Positions 59,789 through 64,000 of a stretch of 64,000 bases of DNA are shown piece after piece. The stretch comes from Sphingomonadales bacterium 39-57-19 (GTDB lineage: Bacteria; Pseudomonadota; Alphaproteobacteria; Sphingomonadales; Sphingomonadaceae). The stretch lies in NCBI GenBank assembly GCA_002282385.1, contig NCJG01000007.1, positions 1 to 64,000 on the forward strand, read 5' to 3'. Every line of letters begins with the position of its first letter. Positions within the stretch are counted from its first letter, which is position 1. The translations under genes and the position numbers were made by a program. Below the pieces are notes generated by a model, which saw only the letters and a program-made list of their open reading frames with translations, did no database searches and was not told where the DNA came from.

Positions 59789-61276
59789 TTAGCGGCCCAT
59801 TTTCTTTTGCCGCCGTCTTTGCACGGACGAGCCGATACCCATAGCTTCGCGATATTTCGCAACGGTGCGGCGGGCAATGTCGAAGCCTTTTGCCGTCAAC
59901 AAATCGACCAGCGTGTCATCGGACAGGATCTTTTCGCCCTCGGCATCAATTAAGGATTTGATGTGGCTTTTGACGGCCTCAGCCGACGCGCCCTCTCCGT
60001 CGGCGGATTGAACGCCCGATGAAAAGAAATATTTGAGATCAAAAAGGCCGCGTCCGCAATGCAGATATTTGTTGCTGGTGACCCGGCTGACGGTGGATTC
60101 ATGCATGTCGATGGCATCGGCCACTTGCCGCAGCGTGAGTGGCCGCAATTGGGCGACGCCCTTGCGAAAAAAGCCGTCCTGTTGCTTCACAATCTCTGTG
60201 GCGACCTTGACGATGGTGCGCTGTCTTTGATCCATGGCTTTGATGAGCCAATTCGCATCCGCCATGCAATCGCTGAGCCAGGCTTTTGTGGCCTTGTCTT
60301 GCCCCAGCTCGGCAACATAGCTGCGGTTGATGAGGATACGGGGCAGGTTGGCGCTGTTCAGTTCGATGGCCCAGCCTTCGCCGCGCGGCGTCACAAATAT
60401 GTCGGGCGTGACCGCAAGCATATCTTCGCTTTCGAACCGGCAACCGGGTTTCGGATCATAGCCACGCAGTTCTATCAACATATCGCGCAGGTCTTCGTCA
60501 TCGACGCGGCACATGCGCTTAAGCTGGTCAAACGCACCCTTTGCCACCAAGTCGAGATTGTCGATAAGCTTAGCCATGCAGGGGTCATAACGATCCGCCT
60601 CGCGCGCTTGAATCGCAAGGCATTCGGAGAGGTTTCGCGCGCCAACGCCGGTTGGGTCGAACCGTTGAAGCTCCGCAAGCGCCGCCTCCATTTCCACCAT
60701 GGAAACGCCAAGCCTGTGCGCTGTCGCCATCAGGTCTTCACCAACATAGCCCGTGGGTTCGATATGTTCGATAATCTGCTGGACGAGAAACAGCTGGCGT
60801 CCGGACAGGCTGGACCCTGCCTGTGCCATCAAATGTTCCCGCAGGCTGATATCGCGCGCAGCAAAGCTGTCGAAATCAGGGCCGTCGGCGTCAAAGCCGC
60901 CGGGCGCTGCGCTGCCCGAAAGCCCAAGCATGCCATCGGCCCCGCCCACGCTGTCCGATGGGGTGTCATGGTGGAACGTTTCTGCGCTGAAATCGACATC
61001 CAACGCGTCCGATGTGCCTTGGCCATCGCCACTGAGCAGGTCGTCACTGGCCCGCTCGCCATTGTCGTGCAATGCGGGCGCGAATTCCTCGGTCGGCACA
61101 TCAGGGGCCGCGTCGCTGCTGCCTGTTTCCAAAACGGGATTACGTTCGACCTCTTCTGCGATAAATGCTTCAATTTCGAGCGACGACAATGCCAGCAGTT
61201 TAATCGCCTGCTGCAGTTGCGGTGTCATCACCAGCGACTGGCTTTGGCGAAGATCGAGACGGGGTGCTAATGCCAT
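59789..61276 (-). CDS. rpoN: RNA polymerase sigma-54 factor
   Basis: A 495-residue sigma-54. Region I at the N-terminus is LRQSQSLVMTPQLQQAIKLL, which binds activator ATPases. Region II is acidic and variable. The C-terminal RpoN box is ARRTVAKYREAMGI, preceded by the HTH segment that reads the -12 element. It recruits polymerase to -24/-12 promoters of nitrogen and surface-structure genes. It lies downstream of lptB in a common alphaproteobacterial order. Confidence 0.97.
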   Translation of the reverse strand: MALAPRLDLRQSQSLVMTPQLQQAIKLLALSSLEIEAFIAEEVERNPVLETGSSDAAPDVPTEEFAPALHDNGERASDDLLSGDGQGTSDALDVDFSAETFHHDTPSDSVGGADGMLGLSGSAAPGGFDADGPDFDSFAARDISLREHLMAQAGSSLSGRQLFLVQQIIEHIEPTGYVGEDLMATAHRLGVSMVEMEAALAELQRFDPTGVGARNLSECLAIQAREADRYDPCMAKLIDNLDLVAKGAFDQLKRMCRVDDEDLRDMLIELRGYDPKPGCRFESEDMLAVTPDIFVTPRGEGWAIELNSANLPRILINRSYVAELGQDKATKAWLSDCMADANWLIKAMDQRQRTIVKVATEIVKQQDGFFRKGVAQLRPLTLRQVADAIDMHESTVSRVTSNKYLHCGRGLFDLKYFFSSGVQSADGEGASAEAVKSHIKSLIDAEGEKILSDDTLVDLLTAKGFDIARRTVAKYREAMGIGSSVQRRRQKKMGR

Positions 61277-61304
61277 GACGTTATGGTTCCGTCATCGCCG
61301 CAAA

Positions 61305-62084
61305 TCACATTGCAAAACTCTCGCCGAGATACAGGCGGCGCACATTGGGGTCAGCGACCAACGCCTCGGGCGACCCTGCGAACAGAACCTGCCCACCATA
61401 AATGATGCACGCGCGGTCAACGATATCGAGCGTTTCGCGCACATTATGATCGGTAATCAGCACGCCGATACCGCGGGTTTTCAATTCTTTCACCAGATCG
61501 CGAATATCGGAAATGGATATCGGGTCGATTCCGGCGAAAGGTTCATCGAGCAACATGATCGACGGATTGGCCGCCAGCGCGCGGGCAATTTCGCAGCGCC
61601 GCCGCTCGCCGCCCGAAAGCGCCATGGCGGGCGCACTGCGCAACCGGGTGAGGCCAAATTCGCCAAGCAATTTTTCCAACCGCTCGTTGCGCGCGTCTGC
61701 ATCGGGTTCTGCCATTTCCAGAACAGCGCTGATATTTTGTTCAACGGTCATGCCACGGAAAATTGATGTTTCTTGCGGCAAATAGCCCAAGCCCAAAATC
61801 GCGCGGCGGTACATCGGCAACTTGGTGATGTCCGCGCCATCCAATGTGATGCGTCCGCTATCGGGCTTTACCAGCCCCATGATGGAATAAAAGCAGGTGG
61901 TCTTACCCGCGCCATTGGGGCCAAGCAGGCCAACCACTTCGCCCTTCGCAACCGAGAGCGACACATCGGTCAGAACCGCGCGCTTGTCATAGCTTTTGGC
62001 GATGGAAACGACACCCAGTCCGGATTGCACGCCGTCTTGCGTCGTCGCATCCGCAGCGGGAGAAGTTGCAGTCATGCTGTCCAT
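61305..62084 (-). CDS. lptB: LPS export ABC transporter ATP-binding protein LptB
   Basis: A 259-residue ATPase of the lipopolysaccharide transporter LptB2FGC. Walker A GPNGAGKTTCFY, the signature LSGGERRRCEIARAL and Walker B MLLDEPFAGIDP are present, with the LptB-typical GLGYLPQETSIFRGM Q-loop region. The N-terminus has a short extension; the start could be ATG 62084, ATG 62075 or TTG 62090. It extracts LPS from the inner membrane together with LptFG. Confidence 0.95.
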   Translation of the reverse strand: MDSMTATSPAADATTQDGVQSGLGVVSIAKSYDKRAVLTDVSLSVAKGEVVGLLGPNGAGKTTCFYSIMGLVKPDSGRITLDGADITKLPMYRRAILGLGYLPQETSIFRGMTVEQNISAVLEMAEPDADARNERLEKLLGEFGLTRLRSAPAMALSGGERRRCEIARALAANPSIMLLDEPFAGIDPISISDIRDLVKELKTRGIGVLITDHNVRETLDIVDRACIIYGGQVLFAGSPEALVADPNVRRLYLGESFAM

Positions 62085-62204
62085 ATCCAAATTTCGCCCG
62101 CGATTTTGCCGTTGATATCCAACAGACAGCTAATGAATGCTGACCCATTTTGCAATTGGCATGATTTATGCCGCCCCGTTTTAGAGGCTGTTTGGGGCTG
62201 CCCC

Positions 62205-62729
62205 CTAATTTTTGCGCTGTGGAACGCTAAACGAACCGGTAACGCGGCCGCCTGAATTGGTTATATTGGCTGGGCCACCGGCATTGAGGGTTGAGCGGCC
62301 TGAATTGAGATCGATGACAAGCCTGCCGCCGTTTAGCCGGTTGCTGCCTTGCACGAGCTTCACATCGCCAATCAGCGTGATTAGGCTGGAGTCCAAATCA
62401 TATATGGCCGAGCTGCTGGTCGCGCGCAGATCATCCTTGGTAACGGTCACGCCGCCTGTGGCGTCGAGGCGATTTACGTCCACGCCGCCATTGTTGGAAT
62501 AGGCCGCTGTCACGCGATTTGCCTTGAGCGTAAGCCCCGCCTGCGTTGCCGTTACGCCGCCGGCAAGAACGACGCGGTCTGCGCGATCCTGCAGCTCCAT
62601 CGAACCCGCAGCGAAATCTACCGGCGCATTGCTATCATGATTGCCAATGCTTTGCGCCGACGCCGAAGACAGCATCATGATGCCCGCAAATGCGGCGGCC
62701 AGTCCAAGGGAGATAGAAGCTTTGCTCAT
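62205..62729 (-). CDS. lptA: LPS transport periplasmic protein LptA
   Basis: A 174-residue periplasmic beta-jellyroll protein that bridges LptC and the outer-membrane LptDE. It has a signal peptide (MSKASISLGLAAAFAGIMML) and OstA-type repeats (MELQDRADRVVLAGGVTATQ, VDVNRLDATGGVTVTKDD). It lies between lptC and lptB. ATG at 62729 is the first start with a signal peptide; the longer frame overlaps lptC. Confidence 0.92.
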   Translation of the reverse strand: MSKASISLGLAAAFAGIMMLSSASAQSIGNHDSNAPVDFAAGSMELQDRADRVVLAGGVTATQAGLTLKANRVTAAYSNNGGVDVNRLDATGGVTVTKDDLRATSSSAIYDLDSSLITLIGDVKLVQGSNRLNGGRLVIDLNSGRSTLNAGGPANITNSGGRVTGSFSVPQRKN

Positions 62730-62736
62730 GTTGGCC

Positions 62737-63372
62737 TCACTTAATCGCATTCTGGTCGATACGCAAACGAACGCCGCCATCTAACCGGATAATGCGCGTA
62801 TCGAGGTCAGCGCGCAATCGTCCGGCATGGAAGGTCCCGACCTTGGTGCGGCCGCTCACTGGTCCAAAACTCTGCATTGTCCGGTCTTTCAACGACAGCT
62901 CCACATTGCTGGCGACCATGTCATAGCCCGGCGATTCAACCGCCAATGGGCCCGTCACGCGCATGGTTTCCTTGCCAAGGTCATAGCTGCCGCGCTGTGC
63001 GATGATGGAGGCTGGGCCGTCCTGCAACGATATCCGGCCCGACAATGATGTCATGTCGAGAACAGGCTGTGCCGATGTCTTCTGGACAGCGCTGCCTGCG
63101 CGCAGCGAAAAGGGCCGGCCTTTGCTGTCTTCGCCGCGATAGAGGGCCTCTACAACGCGCAACCGCTCGCGCGACAGATTCACTTCGTCTTTGTTTAGGA
63201 CAAAGCTAAGTTCCTGCTGTCCGGTAAATGGGCTGAACGCCAATATGGCGACAAGCAAACCGATGATGCTCGGCAAGACAACCCGCATCGCGCGGATAAG
63301 GCGGTCATGCCGTCCGCCGGGCAATGCCCAGCGTTGACGATAACTGCGTTCAAGATCGGCCTGTGCGGACAT
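62737..63372 (-). CDS. lptC: LPS export ABC transporter periplasmic protein LptC
   Basis: A 211-residue protein with a short cytoplasmic start, one membrane helix (VLPSIIGLLVAILAFSPF) and an OstA-like periplasmic domain (YDMVASNVELSLKDRTMQSF, TFHAGRLRADLDTRII) that hands LPS to LptA. It is the second gene of the rnd-lptC-lptA-lptB-rpoN block and has a seven-base gap to lptA. Confidence 0.9.
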   Translation of the reverse strand: MSAQADLERSYRQRWALPGGRHDRLIRAMRVVLPSIIGLLVAILAFSPFTGQQELSFVLNKDEVNLSRERLRVVEALYRGEDSKGRPFSLRAGSAVQKTSAQPVLDMTSLSGRISLQDGPASIIAQRGSYDLGKETMRVTGPLAVESPGYDMVASNVELSLKDRTMQSFGPVSGRTKVGTFHAGRLRADLDTRIIRLDGGVRLRIDQNAIK

Positions 63373-63397
63373 GTTATGTCTCTAACCCGATTAAACC

Positions 63398-64000
63398 TTA
63401 ACTGTGCCCGAATATATCGGTCTCTGGCCAGCCAGACAGATCAAGGTTCGCACGGTGCGGCAGAAAGTCAAAGCACGCCTGTGCCAAGTCGGTCCGGCCC
63501 TCGCGTTCCAAGCGCACGACAAATTCGGCATGCAGGCGGTGCAGATAGCGCACGTCGCTTGCGGCATAATCTTTTTGCGCTTCGGACAATATGGGGCCGC
63601 CCCAGTCGCTTGACTGCTGCTGCTTGGAAATGTCTGTCGACAGCATTTCCTTCACCAATTCCTTCAGCCCGTGGCGGTCCGTGTAAGTCCGAACCAGGCG
63701 CGATGCGATTTTGGTGCAAAATAACGGCGTCGCGACGACGTTCAAATAATGCGAAATCGCCGCCAAATCGAATCGGGCATAATGGAACAGCTTCAAACGG
63801 GTGGGATCGGCCAGTACGGCACGCAAATTTGGTGCAGAAAAGTCACTGTTGCGGCCAAAACGCACCAGATGTTCATCGCCGCGTCCGTCGGAAATCTGCA
63901 GCAAGCACAGCCTGTCACGCGGGGTGATGAGCCCCATGGTTTCGGTGTCTACGGCGACGGGGCCATCGGCCAGTACGCCTGCGGGAAGGTCTTCTTCATG
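63398..64000 (-). CDS. rnd: Ribonuclease D-like 3'-5' exonuclease (5' end off the window)
   Basis: The minus-strand frame enters the right edge and reads VAVDTETMGLITPRDRLCLL, which is Exo motif I of the DEDD exonucleases. It is followed by the DEDD features LFHYARFDLAAI and YAASDVRYLHRLHAEF. RNase D trims 3' ends of small RNAs. Only the short form (about 200 residues) without the C-terminal HRDC domains is present, as in many alphaproteobacteria. The first residues lie beyond 64000. Confidence 0.9.
   Translation of the reverse strand, partial: HEEDLPAGVLADGPVAVDTETMGLITPRDRLCLLQISDGRGDEHLVRFGRNSDFSAPNLRAVLADPTRLKLFHYARFDLAAISHYLNVVATPLFCTKIASRLVRTYTDRHGLKELVKEMLSTDISKQQQSSDWGGPILSEAQKDYAASDVRYLHRLHAEFVVRLEREGRTDLAQACFDFLPHRANLDLSGWPETDIFGHS

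Overview
The window is a chromosomal segment of an alphaproteobacterium, most likely a member of the Sphingomonadales (Sphingopyxis/Sphingorhabdus-like). This rests on gene order and family content and not on a marker gene: the hom-glpX-recJ block, the rnd-lptC-lptA-lptB-rpoN block, a methionine synthase split into two genes behind metF and an ArsR-methyltransferase, ribF-ileS-lspA with DUF3035 lipoproteins, and palindromic repeats of the type common in sphingomonad intergenic DNA. Most of the window is ordinary core genome at high coding density, with many ATGA start/stop overlaps.

Layout. 1-4235 is an AT-richer accessory stretch of IS3 and IS5 remnants, an orphan ferredoxin-type reductase, a PQQ-type sugar dehydrogenase lipoprotein and a broken sulfotransferase. 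It abuts the 3' end of a tRNA-Glu gene, a classic island boundary. 4377-14578 carries recJ, a flavodoxin-like gene, glpX, hom, a 3-hydroxyacyl-CoA dehydrogenase, metC-sseA, an FeS-type photolyase and queF. 14738-23043 holds a serine beta-lactamase-like lipoprotein, an Ala-rich repeat lipoprotein, the methionine/one-carbon operon (ArsR-methyltransferase, metF, split metH) and a beta-helix gene broken by one amber codon. 23198-34548 holds a TauE-type exporter pair, nhaA, a DUF885 lipoprotein, an AbrB-Doc toxin-antitoxin pair, a histone-deacetylase-like hydrolase, etfBA, sucC, a HAD hydrolase and a 41-residue L36. 34702-49292 holds peptidases, gpmA, purEK, folA, ribF-ileS-lspA, dxs, a Zur-like regulator and merC. 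49419-51575 is ctaA, a frameshifted rplM, and rpsI. 51636-54496 is a small accessory block of four minus-strand genes, all with non-ATG starts. 54658-59788 has an esterase and a surface-glycan-like cluster. 59789-64000 is rpoN and the lipopolysaccharide transport genes with a partial ribonuclease D.

No CRISPR array, rRNA, prophage or recognised defence island is present. The points most worth a second look are: a palindromic repeat inserted in frame inside ileS; a frameshifting deletion in rplM, probably of 16 nt; the 51.6-54.5 kb block, where two transcription units share a 54-nt leader; a perfect 20-bp inverted repeat in front of the ArsR-methyltransferase/met operon; and the tRNA-Glu-associated accessory remnant. 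I did not find a clearly new multi-gene system. The 51.6-54.5 kb block is the best candidate for something undescribed.
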